A stretch of 64,000 nt of DNA. Origin: Papio anubis (Eukaryota > Chordata > Mammalia > Primates > Cercopithecidae). The translations under genes were made by a program, and so were the position numbers. Below, one piece after another: positions 12,355 to 24,630 of the stretch. The notes under the pieces were generated by a model, which was not told the DNA's origin, ran no database searches, and saw nothing but the letters and a program-made list of their open reading frames with translations. The number at the start of each line of letters is the position of its first letter. The first letter of the stretch is position 1. The stretch lies in contig NC_044981.1 of NCBI RefSeq assembly GCF_008728515.1, forward strand, positions 133,425,937 through 133,489,936, given 5' to 3'.

Positions 12355-13675
12355 CTAAAAATGGATTATAGACCTAAGTGTAAAATGTGAAACTGTAACC
12401 CTCCTAGAAGACAGCATAGGAGAAAATCTAGATGACCGTGGGTATGGCAATGACTTTTTAGATACAACACCAAAGGCTCAACCGGGAGAAATCTAGTTGA
12501 CAAGCTGGGCTTCTTTACAACAGAAAACTTCTGCTCTGTGAAAGACACTTCTCAAGAGAACAAGAGAAGCCACAGAGGGGAAGAAAATAATGGCAAAAGA
12601 CATACCTGATAAAGGACTATTAACCAAAATATACAAAAAACTCTGAATTCAACAAGAAAAGAACCCAATGAAAAAAACGGACAAAGACCTAAATAGACAC
12701 CTTACCAAAGAAGATATACAGATGGCAAATAATAAGCATATGAAAAGATGCTTGACATCATATGTCATTAAGGAATTGCAAACTAAAACAAGAATGAGAT
12801 ACCATACACACTTAGTGGAATGACAAAATCCAAACACTAAAACACCAAATGCTGGTGAGGATGTGGAGCAACAGAAACTCTCATTTATTGCTGGTGGAAA
12901 TGCAAAATAGTAAAGACCATTTGGAATACATTTTGGTAATTTCTTTCAAAACTAAATATACCCTTACCATACCATCCAGCAATCATGCTCCTTTACATTC
13001 ACCCAAATAGGTTGAAAACTTGTGTCCACACAAAAGTCTGCACAAAGATGTTTATAGCAACGTGATTCATGCTGCCAGAATTTGGAAGCAAACAAGATGT
13101 CCTTCAGTAGGGGAACGAATACATAAACAGTGAGATGTCTAGACAATGAAATATTATTCAACACTGCAAAGAAATGAGCTATAAAGCCATGAAAAAATAT
13201 GGAGAAACCTTAGGTGCATATTACCAAGGGAAAGAAGCCAACATGAAAAAGCACAACACTGTATGCTTCCAGCTATATATTCCAAAAAACGCAAAACTAC
13301 GGAGGTAGTAAAAATATGAGTGGTTGTCGGGGTCAAGGAGGAGGAAGGTATGAATAGGTGAAGCATGGAGGATTTTTCGGGCAGTACAACTTTTCTATAT
13401 TATACTACAATGGTGGATACATGTTATAATGCATTTGTCCAAACCCATAGAATGTATAACATCAAGAGTGAACCCTAATGTAAACTATGGCCTTTGGGTG
13501 ATGAGGAGGTGTCAACTTAGGTTTATCGACTGTAACAAATGTACCATTCTGGTGGGGGAGGTAGACAGTGGGAAAGACTGTGGGGGCAGGGAGTAGATAA
13601 GAGAACTCTCTGAACTTTACGCTCAATTTTTTTGTGAACTTTAAACTGCTCTAAAAAACAAAGTCTGTTTAAAAA
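12355..13675 (+). mobile_element. LINE-1 (old L1M) ORF2 end and 3' UTR
   Basis: This is a plus-strand L1 ORF2 C-terminal region with A-rich coding bias. It includes the stretches agaagatatacagatggcaa and aatgctggtgaggatgtgga, then cagcaatcatgctcctttac, followed by a 3' UTR ending near a T-rich gtgaactttaaactgctcta. Frames are broken throughout. It follows another L1 3' end head-to-tail. Confidence 0.85.
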
Positions 13676-13789
13676 ACAGTGTGAGAGAATCTGCTGGAAA
13701 GAGTAAAGAGTGTAGGCTGAGACATAATAAAGATCTGACACTTTTAATGAAATACTTCTTGTGTCTCCAAGGTCAGATCATCAGACTAT

Positions 13790-13910
13790 ACTAAGCCAAC
13801 GAGGGCAGGACTGCACAGTTTTGCTCATACCTCTATCCCCAGTGTCTGTCATAATTCCTAGAACATGGGAAACCCCTAATAAGTGTTAGTTAATGAATGA
13901 ATGAAATGCC
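13790..13910 (+). mobile_element. L2 LINE 3' tip
   Basis: gagggcaggactgcacagtt, then ctctatccccagtgtctgtc, and a closing gttaatgaatgaatgaa form a textbook L2 3' end with its short tail. Confidence 0.7.
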
Positions 13911-14074
13911 ACTTATTACATGGATTTTTTTTCTAATTAACCCTAACCAGATGAAATTGTTCTGTTACTACATATTTCTCAAGAATTTCTTCTGACTTTA
14001 TTTTATTTCATGTTTTATTTTATACTTGCATGCAATTGTCTAATATTGTCCTCCATACACCTAAACACTGATGT

Positions 14075-14098
14075 ATACACACACACACACACACACAC
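14075..14098 (+). repeat. (CA)n microsatellite
   Basis: About 12 uninterrupted CA units preceded by tgtata and followed by cccctg. Confidence 0.95.
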
Positions 14099-15361
14099 CC
14101 CTGAAAGTTCTTTGAAGACAGATTGAGCCTCATTCATATTTTTCATCTGCCAACACTTAACTTAGGCTTTGCATGTTATGAACATTTATGTGTGCTTGTT
14201 AAATTGATTTATTCTGCCATGACCTGTTAGAAAATTCATATTTATTAGTAGTCACATAACAAATATGAATTATTACGTATTAAATTAATATGAGACAAAT
14301 GCACTCAATTTAATCTAATGTCTACATACGTTTGGCAAGAAACTCCATGTTGTATCCGTACATTTTATATTGTTGCTATGAGATTCTGAAAAAGTGTTTA
14401 GTATGCTGTTGTAACATCAGGGCCATTGTTTAGCATTATGTGCTCAGAAGCCTATTTGATTTCCCTGTGGAAATTTTCCTAAACCGACAGCAGGCTATGT
14501 AGAAAAAGTACTGGGCCAGTGGGAATCTTCAGACTGGGTCCTGCTTAGGTCCCTGGGTTTAGCAAATTGTATGGCCATTGTTAATTCGTTTCACTGTCAT
14601 GGCCCGAGGCAGCTCTTCTTTAAAATACAAAATGGACTAGATAATCCCCAGGAACCTTCTAACTCCAATATTCTTTATCATTTAAAGCTCTTAGATAATC
14701 AAATTAAATCCCTACTTTGCAGCCCCGTTTCTCGCTTCATGCATATTTCTGGCCACAAGATGGCGGGCTTTGTGTTGTTTTCTTCATTCTCTAACAGCAA
14801 AATGCCATCACAGTTTTGAAAATTTAAAATTTCCAATTCCTTAAAAAGTCTGATAAATGCAACATGGACTTTACATTCTGACTTTAAAAAGTGTCTTAAG
14901 TGCTTTGGAGTCTCACAATAGAGAAGATTTCCTCTTTTGTGTAGAAAGACTGATTTACACTGTATTTCTATACAAATGCAAAAATCCCACGATGAGATGA
15001 AAGAGACCACAAGTATTTTCATTTGTTTTTCTTTCTCTTTACACAATCAAAGATAGTGCTTTTGGAAATCAGAACAGATGAAAACTACCATGGACGCTAC
15101 TGAATAAAGTTCTCAAAACACTGTCATTCTGGACTTTTTAGCCAATGTTCTTGACAATTTCCAGGTATTCCAAACCTTTCTGTGTGCTACTGATTTCTAT
15201 GATTTGATTGGAAGCAGAACTAGCAAGTCAGAATGTATCTATTTTACATACCAAATTGGGAATTAGGAAGAAGGTAATTTACATTTCAGAACTTCGAAGT
15301 AATTTTCCTTCATCGACATAATCTATCTGCTTTCAAGAGATTCATAATGTTGCCAACTTAC

Positions 15362-15460
15362 CCTGGTCAGCAGCTCGTTCATTTCGGTCACGAGTGTATT
15401 CAGATTGCCCTCTGCCAGCTGAATAAGCCTCTCTGGGGCCCGCTGAGGAGAGAGCAAGTG
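15362..15460 (-). CDS. LAMA2: LAMA2 exon 34: coiled-coil domain
   Basis: This 99-nt, phase 0/0 exon encodes 33 codons, from HLLSPQRAPERLIQLAEG to MNELLTR. The acceptor is TCTTTTTCAG and the donor is AGG|GTAAGT, a near-perfect match. It encodes part of the laminin domain I/II helix that winds with the beta and gamma chains. Human coordinates would be c.4861-4959. That fits the recalled intronic variant at c.4960-17, which places the next exon start at 4960. The exon is symmetric, so skipping it would keep the frame. Confidence 0.96.
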
Positions 15461-15654
15461 CTGAAAAAGATTCCATCCCATAAACATTTTAGTAAATGGC
15501 CTTGCAGTGATCAGTGTTTAACAGAACACATTTTTGTATATATATAAGGAACTTAGCCTTCTCACCTTTAAAGAAAAGAGAAGGAAGCTATTTCAACTGT
15601 GCACTTACACATTGAGTGTCATGCCAAATATTCAGGCAAATAATAAAAATTGCA

Positions 15655-15952
15655 GGCCGGGCGCGATGGCTCACTCCTGTAATCCCAGCACTTTGGGAGG
15701 CCGAGGCAGGCAGATCATGAGGTCAGGAGATCGAGACCATCCTGGCTAACACAGTGAAACCCGTCTCTACCAAAAAAAAAAAAAAAAAAAAAAAATTACC
15801 CGAGCTTTGTGGCGGGCGCCTGTAGTCCCAGCTACTCGGGAGAGGCTGAAGACAGAGAATGCGTGAACCGGGAGGCAAAGAAGCAGTGAGCGAGATGAAG
15901 CCACCACTCCAGCCTGGGCGATGGAAAGCGAACTCGTCTCAAAAATAAAAAA
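15655..15952 (+). mobile_element. Alu (Y-like) with indel-rich right arm
   Basis: The left arm is close to AluY (ggccgggcgcgatggctcac, later gaggtcaggagatcgagacc). After a run of more than 20 A residues, the right arm contains many one- to three-base insertions and deletions compared with consensus, for example cgggagaggctgaagacaga. The contrast between arms is unusual; see findings. Confidence 0.93.
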
Positions 15953-15989
15953 CCAAAGGTACGGTGACTTATTGAGAAATTACTAAGTG

Positions 15990-16150
15990 CCAAGCTTTTT
16001 TGTTTTGTTTTGTTTTTTCATTTAATTCTCACAACAGCTCGATGGGGGGGTGTTATTCCATTTCATGAAAGAGCAAACTGTCTTGAAAAGGATTAAAAAT
16101 GTGCACGAGATCACACAGTCAGTAAGGGGTAGAGTTAAGATAAACTCCTT
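15990..16150 (-). mobile_element. MIR remnant
   Basis: tctcacaacagctcgatggg, ccatttcatgaaagagcaaa and gatcacacagtcagtaaggg match the reverse complement of a MIR SINE. Confidence 0.6.
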
Positions 16151-16179
16151 GCCTGGCCCATTTAAGGCTCCCATTCCAA

Positions 16180-16790
16180 TTAACAGAGACACAGATCATA
16201 GGTAAAAAAAAGAGAATGCTTGAGCCTTGACGGCAAGGACCGGCCCCAGCCACTAGCTCTTGGCCTGCCCTCCGTGTTGCTAGGAACTGGCCTGACAGCG
16301 GGGCCATATTTTTTTCCTACGGAACATAAATAATCTCGCAGGACACTAACATTAGACCAGGTCACTTAGGGTGGTGGTAGATGAAACACAAAAAAGAACT
16401 ACCCTGCAATGCTTTCAAAAGCACAGACAAAGCGTAGCGGGTTTGTGCAGATACAAAAACTACTGGCCTCTGGCTAATATGAATGACCACTGCCTCCTTA
16501 TTAATCATAGCTTTATCCTCTCTCTGTTCTTCCTTCCCTTTAGATAGGATTCACAAAATAGTCACAGAATTACTCCCACTTCCGAATAGCACCCAGCTGA
16601 GTGCTAACCTTAAGTTATCTAGCACAACCTCAAATACTGGAAGTTATTCCTACACCTTCTTATTGAGATAGCCCACAATTCCCCCATGGTGTTCAGTGTC
16701 CCTTGTTGCAACAAGTTAATAAATCCCACTTTGTTCCATCACATGTGTGTCCTTGATGGTCTTTGGCTGAAGCTTGGGGAGCACTGACAT
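16180..16790 (+). mobile_element. possible ERV-type LTR
   Basis: A GC-richer block containing aataaatcccactttgttcc, an AATAAA site about 50-100 bases before the block end, followed by tgtgtgtccttgatggtc. This layout is like an old ERV LTR on the plus strand, but I cannot name the family. No internal genes are adjacent. Confidence 0.4.
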
Positions 16791-17398
16791 AGTTAAAGGA
16801 ATTGAGCAAAGAGGCAAAATAACTTAAGTTTTTATAATATCAAAAGGTGATCCTCAGTATACAAATGTCAAGTGAATGATGGAAGAAGAACAAAATAAAG
16901 AATCAAGAAAGACTGGAATTTAAGGATAATCCAGGTCATCTGGATCAATATTCAGCCAGAAGTGGATGGGTCACTGAAACCCTTGGCTTAGATGATGTTC
17001 ACAAATTGGAGCCTCTTCTATAGGACCTTCTTTAATTCATCATCCATTGCTTAGCTATTAGTTTTAAAATGTTTTATGTTCAACTAAGATGTTTGCTTTT
17101 CTAGTTTATTTTTCTGTATTCCTTCCATATACAAGGAAAATAACTGATCAGCATTCTTTTTATCAAAACTCTTCACTTCCTTGAATACTGGGACCACAAG
17201 GTACACTCAGGTTCTTCTGCCTGACTTTCAAGGTTGTCCATCATATCACCCTGCCTCACTGAAGTCTCCAGCCTTATCTTTCACTAGCAGGTCTGACTTT
17301 TAGTATCTGCCAGACAGGCCTAATTCACACCACTGCCTCTGCTCACATAGCTGTGTTAAGCACAGCTGCCTTCTCCCTGTGTCCTCACATGGCAGAGG

Positions 17399-17816
17399 GA
17401 TCTCCAAATACCATTACATTGGGCGCTAGGGCTTGCTGTGGTCAGAATGTTTGTGTCCTTCCAATATTCATGTGTTGACATCCTAGTCCCCACTGTGATG
17501 ACTTTAGGAGGTGGAGCCTTTGGGAAGTGATTAAGTCATGAGAATGCAGTCTTCATGATTGGGATTAGGGCCCTTATTAAAGAGACCCCAGAGAGCTAGC
17601 CATCCTTTTCCTCAGTATCCAGATATTAAATGAATTAAATGTGGGGTCATAGCAAGAAGTCACTCTCTATGAGGAACAGGCCTTCACTAGACATTGAACC
17701 TGCTGGTACCTTGATCTTAGGCTTCCCAGCCTCAGAACTGTGAGAAATATATTTCTATTGTTTATAAGCTAATCAGTTTACGGTATTTGTCATAGCAGCT
17801 CCAATGGACTATGACA
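17399..17816 (+). mobile_element. MaLR-type LTR with inverted head
   Basis: From about 17434 the plus strand carries a solo LTR of MLT1/MaLR character: gctgtggtcagaatgtttgt, ctttaggaggtggagccttt, aaagagaccccagagagcta, cagcctcagaactgtgagaa, ending ggactatgacag. Just before it, 17399-17433 reads as a short stretch of the same LTR in reverse orientation (tctccaaataccattacatt). The copy at 51619-52017 has the same junction. Subfamily is uncertain. Confidence 0.7.
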
Positions 17817-17959
17817 GACCTTCAACATATAAAATTGGGGAGATGTAAATATTCAGCCCATGACAACTTCTTTCCTATTTCTTGGAGTTTCTGTAAAAGC
17901 TATGTATGGTAATCCACGTAGGACTTCAGTCAATTGCCTAGCTTGTCAATAAATGTTAG

Positions 17960-18070
17960 TTATTCTTGTTATCATCATTATTGATTTCTTCTTCTGGAAA
18001 ATAGGGATAATACTACTTACCTTGAAGGTTACTGTCAGAATTAAAGAATATATTTCCTGAAAGAATATCT
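17960..18070 (+). mobile_element. MIR remnant
   Basis: tcttcttctggaaaataggg, ataatactacttaccttgaa and gtcagaattaaagaatat follow the MIR core order. Confidence 0.5.
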
Positions 18071-18294
18071 ACCAACACCTAATGAAGAAATCTTAGATGC
18101 CTTCCTCTAGAGCAACCAATACTTCTCTATTAAAATTGTGTCTTGGCTTCAAATTCCAACAGCAATTATACTCTCAGTAATGGTACCTTCCCTGGTTACT
18201 CTGAATCTTACTGATATCTCCAATCGCTGTACTCTAATGTACTTTGAATGTTTGTAAAACACATGGTCATTATGTATTTTTGCTAATTGCTTGA

Positions 18295-18608
<314 letters not shown>

Positions 18609-18853
18609 TAATGATTATTTTTAAAGCACATAGAATCTACATTGCCTAAGGGTAGTGAAGATATTAAAAGAGTCATGAAATCCCCAGGGAACCAAGTGCA
18701 ATGCTTAGGCATTCTATAATTTCTCAATAAATATCTGATAATTGAGAGTAAGTTGACACCTTTCATCTTTTTTCATCAGATGAAACAACCCCAATTTCCT
18801 TAATATTTTCTTTGACCTCATTAACTGCCAAAAGCTTTAATCACAATTTAGAA

Positions 18854-19491
18854 CAGTGTTTATCAAACTGGTGCTTGTTGAAGAACTTTTAAAGGTCTAC
18901 TAGTTCTAGTTCTCTAGTACAAGATTCTAATTATGTGTTTTCATTTTGACGATAACCTTAAATATTAACGTAAGCACTTCTGGATCCCAGGCTAGGCACC
19001 TGAGAGATGAATATGGCCACTAGATCTCAGTGTCTACGTTTGCTTGCGTGTTTGATCCGATGGCAGACTGAACACGTAAGTCACATAAACTTGTCAAGTG
19101 ATGCCCACGTGTCATTTCAGGACCCTTTGCAGGGGGCTCTCTCGTTCAAATGTGGTAAGGTAGGAGAACTGAGTTACCACATCACCTCTGGTGGAAGAAC
19201 TGTGTGGAAATAGTCAATATCCTATTTTTGTTGCAAGTAGCAATTTCCATTCAGCCAAAATCATGTTACTTTATATTAATGTTTTTAATTTGAATTTTAT
19301 TGGTTTCATAAGGATTAATTTGTTTTAATTTTATAGAGCTATAAGTATAAAGAGTTCATACCTGATTTTATGTTTGCACATATTTAAGTGACATAATAAA
19401 ACTGATTTAGGCCAGACACTGGGGAGTATATGAGACTCTTTTCCCTTAATAGAAATCTGTATATTATAGTTCTTGAGTTTGAAAAACACTG
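18854..19491. mobile_element. Non-autonomous hAT element
   Basis: A 638-bp block starts cagtgtttatcaaactgg and ends gagtttgaaaaacactg, which is an inverted repeat with few mismatches. It is flanked by 8-bp sequences atttagaa and gttaagaa, identical at six of eight positions, as expected for a decayed hAT target duplication. The interior is AT-rich without coding potential. The specific MER family is not identified. Confidence 0.65.
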
Positions 19492-19635
19492 GTTAAGAAA
19501 GTCTCTGAATTTCCTTAACAGCTGTGTCCCTTGATTTGGGGCTGTGGGAAGAACATTTACCAATTATGGCCAATACCGCTTGTGAAGCTTCTGTCACCTT
19601 GTCCCTGGCCCTTGCTTGTGACTGCACCAACCTAC

Positions 19636-19778
19636 CTTTAGCTCCTGAGTCGTATTTTCAAGACCATACAGCATTTTATATGGCGCAGGCAGCGGACCAG
19701 TGAGGTTGATGCTCATGACCATCTGCTCCAGGCGAGCCAAGTCACCGAGAAGAAGGCCGGTGCACTCATCTCCACAAA
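19636..19778 (-). CDS. LAMA2: LAMA2 exon 33: start of coiled-coil domain II
   Basis: This 143-nt exon is two bases plus 47 codons, beginning CGDECTGLLLGDLARLEQ and ending TTQELK. The acceptor is CTCTTTCACAG and the donor is AAG|GTAGGT. With exon 32 it restores GTT-TTT-TGT (Val-Phe-Cys). The Cys-x-x-x-Cys pair at the start is where alpha, beta and gamma laminin chains are disulfide-linked at the head of the long-arm coiled coil (family knowledge). The rest is helix-forming. Two N-glycosylation sequons are visible, N-L-T and N-T-T; I recall the second as N-M-T in human, so the sequon is kept. Human coordinates would be c.4718-4860. Confidence 0.96.
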
Positions 19779-20307
19779 CTGTGAAAGAGAAGCGACAAAG
19801 AGTAGTTACTTCTGCTAAACATCCCAGGCAGATGTTCAAAGAATTCAGCTATGAAATATTTTATGGTCCAAGAATAATTCCATGGAAGAGGAAGCTACTC
19901 ATCTCAGAATATTAATGTTATCAAATGGATGATGGTTGAAAAAAGATAAGAACAACAACAAAAGAACAGATATGCATGTCACCCAGAACCTGAAATAGAG
20001 GTGATAATATAAACTGAGGGACCAAAGAGGAGGAGCAGATTTGGAAAGAAAAAGTGTATTGCACAAGCATTGAAGATTTCCTTTAAGGCATTGAATATAA
20101 CATTAAAAATACCCCTAAATCCCTACACGAGCAATCTAAAGGAACCTTTCCACAGGGAATAAAACGTGCTCCAGAGTCTAAATGTGCGGTGTTACATTAG
20201 ATTGCACTGGAGAAAATCATAGTAATTTGACATCCACGTGCTTTATGTATTACACATTCAAAAAGTATATAAATTTTTGGCTTGGTATCTACTAAGTAGA
20301 ATAATTA

Positions 20308-20781
<474 letters not shown>

Positions 20782-20881
20782 CTACTTTGATGATTAACCT
20801 CTTTCGGTCTTATAGAGAAATAATTGCTAAAGGCCAGAAAAAGTGTATTCTTTAAGTAGCCAAGAATGCTAATATTCTACC

Positions 20882-21272
20882 AGATATGGTTTGGATTTGT
20901 GTCCCCATCCAAATCTCATGTTGAAGTGTAATTCCCAATACTGGATATGGGGCCTGGTGGGAGGTATTGAATCACTGGAGTGGTTTTCATGGCTTAGCAC
21001 CAGTCCCCTAGTGCTGCTGTCATGACAGAGTTCTCATGAGACCTGGTTATTTAAAAGTGTGTGCCACCTCCAGTCCCCACGTCGTCCTGCTCTGGCTGTG
21101 TGAAGATGCCTGCTTCGGCTTTGCCTTCTGCCATGAGTGAAAGTTCCCTGAAGCCACCCCAGCCATGCTTCCTGTACAGCCTGATGGAACCATGAGCCAA
21201 TTAAACTTCTTTTCTTTCCAAATTACCCAGTCTCAGGCATTTCTTTATAACGAGAATGGACTAATGCACTCA
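20882..21272 (+). mobile_element. THE1/MST-type MaLR solo LTR
   Basis: gatatggtttggatttgtgt, then ccatccaaatctcatgttga, gggcctggtgggaggtattg, ccatgagccaattaaacttc, aaattacccagtctcaggca and the closing gagaatggactaatgca match the THE1/MST LTR order from start to end. No internal retroviral-like region is attached, so it is a solo LTR. Confidence 0.88.
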
Positions 21273-22179
21273 CTATAATATTTTGGCCGTCAAAGAGGTA
21301 CTATTCTAATTTGGTGGTAGGGACCGGGATTGGTGGTAGAATTGGTAGAGAGACAAATGGATTATTGACGCTTCATTATGGAATAGATCTCATAAATAGT
21401 AGTATAATTTCCAAAATTAACATATATTGATTCTTTTGGCAGATTTGAAAACATGCATATTTTTAGTTTTGCATTGCAGAGTAATGAGGTGTTTCTTCAT
21501 GCCAAGGAGCAGGAACTACCGCATTTATAATATACTCTCATGTGTACAGTTATAATTTCTTACATTCTGCAGATAGAGGTATCAACGCTATATACATGTT
21601 AGAATAGGGGAAAATACATAGCATGGAAAATATGAGAATTGGAGTAGCTCTGGATCATGCCCAAACTTGGCAAGAATTCAATTAGTTCTCTAAATAGCAG
21701 TCCCCTGAGCTGCTTAACGGAGAGAAAACCATTAACTGGTGCTTGTAAACAAAGAGAAGGAGGACGGAGGGTGATTTTTTGATAGGACAGCAGCTAGAGG
21801 TGAGTTACAATATCACTTCACAGGGATTAAACTGCCCTGGCAGGGCTTTTAATAAATCAGCTCCTTGCAGGTGACACCTGCAACTGCAGAGCATCACCTG
21901 CAGGGGCTTTGCAAGCTCCTGATGCTTCACAAGCTGAGTGAACACAGAGGCTTTGGAGGCAAGAGCAGAAGTCTGGAACTAGGGCTGTATCTCTTACTCT
22001 TCTCCTAGCCAGAATGAAACAGAATTTGCACTGCATGGAAACCAAGTAAAAGGAAAAGATTGTTTTGGCTTCGTAGCCCCGTTCAATGCAACCTTCAACA
22101 GACCTGTCTATATTAAACAGTTACAGAAAACACAACATAGAACTCAATTAAGTGCCGAATTGACTGTGTCTAAACACCA

Positions 22180-22669
22180 AGATCCACAGTCTGATTCTCA
22201 AGCTTTAGTGGGCCTCAACACCTGTAGGACTTTTAGAAATCCCAGAGGGCTAGGTCACACCCCCGCCCCGCCCCGCAGTGTTTCTGAATCAGGAGGTGAT
22301 TTGATCACCTGGTTTCTCTTAGTCTCTGATTGAGAATATGATACTGATACTGCTGGTCTGTGAACCACACTCTGAGTAGCAATCAGACCAGCAGTTTTGG
22401 CACGATCTGGAAGCTTATCAGAAATGTATAATCGGGCTCTACCCCAGATCTAGGAAATCAGAATCTGCACTTTAGAAAGGTCCCACGTTATCTCTGCATA
22501 TTAGAATGTGACAAACATTGGTGTGGATCAGTGGTTCTCACTTTGGCTGCCCATTGGAATCACATAAGGATTTATAAAATACAGATGTCTGGGCTCTTTC
22601 CCTCCTCACCACCACAGAATGTGATTTGATGGGTCTGTGGTAAGGTCTAAGCTTCAGTATTTCTACTTT
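22180..22669. mobile_element. MER5-type hAT remnants
   Basis: At 22529 cagtggttctcactttggct, followed by cccattggaatcacataagg and aatacagatgtctgggctct, is a clear MER5-like start. It is cut by the Alu at 22670. Upstream, 22180-22510 contains further MER5-like phrases (ggtgatttgatcacctgg, ctaccccagatctaggaaat), possibly two more fragments. Confidence 0.6.
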
Positions 22670-22957
22670 TATTTTTTTTTCTGAGACACGGTCTTGCTCT
22701 GCCACCCATGCTGGAGTACAGTGGTGTGATCATGACTTACTGCAGCCTCAAAGTCCTGGGCTCAGGTGATCCTCCTGCCTCAGCCTCCCGAGTGACTGCG
22801 ACTACAGGCATATGCCACCACATCCAGCTATTTTTTTTTTTTTTTTAATGTAGAGATGGGGTCTTGCTGTGTTGCCCTGGCTGGTGTCAGATTCCTGGCC
22901 TTAAGTGATCCTCCCACCTCAGCTTCCCAGCATGCTGGGATTACAGGCGTGAGCACT
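22670..22957 (-). mobile_element. Alu (old, J-like)
   Basis: Diverged minus-strand Alu with typical J-type phrases (gcctcaaagtcctgggctca, tagagatggggtcttgctgt) and two T-rich runs. It lies inside MER5-like DNA. Confidence 0.9.
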
Positions 22958-23119
22958 GTATTTTTTAAATATTCCAGTATTTGAAAAACCATGTAGCCAA
23001 AGGGTAAAACCACTGAACCAGGTGATAAATTACAGGGATGCTCAATCTTCAAGGGAGCAAGGATTTGGAAGAGGTCCTTTTGCTTGCTGTCTTCTCTACC
23101 TAGAATTCTTCTCCCTTGG

Positions 23120-23430
23120 TCTTCTCTCACCTGGTTCCTGGGTATTCAGGTCAAGAGTTCAAGTGTCACTTTTTCAGAGGGAAAGTCCCTGATGATTCTA
23201 AAATTACTGTTACCTGAAACTCCCCACCACTGCCTGCCCCATACCCTGCGCCAGTCACTACTGCATTTCCTTTGCTTTCTTAACACTCATACCTGTTTGG
23301 GCTACCTTATTACTTTATTTATTTATATATTCTTTCTCCCTCATTAAAGAAGGGACCTTAAACACCTTGGTTATGGTGCCTAGGAAAGGGTGTTTTACAC
23401 AGTTAACATTCAACAAATATTTGTGGGCTA
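23120..23430 (+). mobile_element. L2 LINE 3' fragment
   Basis: caagtgtcactttttcagag, agtccctgatgattctaaaa, ctgcatttcctttgctttct and gttaacattcaacaaatatt follow the L2 3' order on the plus strand. Confidence 0.65.
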
Positions 23431-23921
23431 ATATTTTTGTGAAAGAAGGGCATCAAAACATTTTGGACAAAGAGAATGGCAGGGGTTAATGTTTGAGCAT
23501 GGCGTGTGCCCAAGTACATGAAATGGTGTGATCAGGGAGGTAGAATGTTAGGAGAGAAGAGAGAGGGGAAGAAGGAAAAGGGACGAGGTTGGGGTTGGCC
23601 GAACAGAAAACTTCTGAATGTGAGAACAAGCTAGAAAACCTCACAGATGTGTGAGGAACAGGAGAATACATTAAAAACCATGGTTTAGAGAGAGAAAGAG
23701 AACTATCTTGTGATTGCAGAGGCAGAGATTGTCCGATCAATAAGAATGACTATTCAGATGCCTGCCTGAAGGAATTCAGTTTTGACTCAGGAAAGGGATG
23801 TTGTAATGGAGAGATGGAGGGGAAGAAAATCAGCACAAAACTTTAGGAGGAAAGAAACAACACCATGACTGACAGATCAAGCGATGCTCATTTCTGGGGA
23901 GAATTAAAAATGGTTACTATT

Positions 23922-24220
23922 GGCTAGGTGTGGTGGCTCAGGCCTGCAATCCAAGCAGGATTTGGGACGCTTGACACAGGCAGATAGATCACTTGAGTTC
24001 AGAAGTTTGAGACCAGCCGGGCCAACATGGTGAAACCCCATCTCTACTAAAAATACAAAAATTAGCCAGGCGTGGTAGCATGTGCCTGTAGTCCCAGCTA
24101 CGCGGGAGGCTGAGAGACGAGTATCACTTGAATCCGGCTGCAGTGAGCCTAGATCATGCCAGTGCACTCCAGCCTGGGTGACAGAGTGAGACTCCATCTC
24201 AAAAAAAAGAAAAAAAAAAA
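23922..24220 (+). mobile_element. Alu (S-like), full length
   Basis: Two-arm Alu from ggctaggtgtggtggctcag to an A-rich tail. Flanks ggttactatt and ggttattgtt are a diverged target-site duplication. Confidence 0.95.
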
Positions 24221-24224
24221 GGTT

Positions 24225-24630
24225 ATTGTTAATACTTCTTTGCTGCACCTCCCATTAAGAGGTGAAGTCTACTTCCCTTCCCCTTGAATCTGGGTTGGCT
24301 TTGCAGCATACTCTGACTGACAGAAAGTGGCAGAGGAGCATATTGAATTTTGCAGTTTCTGCTTTCACACTCTTGGACCCCTGCTGCCTTCAGAACAATC
24401 CCAGGTTAGCCTCCTTGAGGAAGGGAGGCAACGTGAGAGAGGAAAGGGCAGTTGAGGCCCCAACTTGGGCTTGACGCCATCTGGCAACCCCTAGGCATGA
24501 CAGTGGAAGATCTGTCCAACTGAGTTCAGCCCAAATTGCCAACCTTCAGAATCATGAAAGTGTACGTCCTTGTTGTTTTAAGCTACTAAACTTTTGGAAT
24601 GTATAACTGATACAATCAATAACGGATACA
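24225..24630 (+). mobile_element. MLT1-type LTR
   Basis: gtctacttcccttccccttg, aatctgggttggctttgcag, cttgacgccatctggc, cttcagaatcatgaaagt and ttgttgttttaagctactaa, then acttttgg, match the order in MLT1 LTRs on the plus strand. It is old and diverged. Confidence 0.65.

Larger units (their letters stand above)
2603..15361 (-). other. LAMA2: LAMA2 intron 34 (12,759 bp)
   Basis: Full intron between exons 34 and 35, with GT at 15361-15360 and AG at 2604-2603. It contains L2 copies (about 4960-5720, 8640-10340 and 13790-13910), L1 fragments (6250-6730, 11930-13675), one full Alu (10775-11097), a small Alu remnant (4278-4327) and a CA run (14075-14098). The stretches 2603-4270, 6740-8640 and 13920-15360 are AT-rich, and I recognise no element in them. 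Confidence 0.85.

Noticed and set aside
14075..14098. Regularly spaced repeats suggesting an array
   Set aside because: Only simple microsatellites occur; there is no repeat-spacer pattern and the DNA is a primate intron.
20882..21272. Possible provirus end
   Set aside because: Solo MaLR LTR without any internal region or second LTR nearby.
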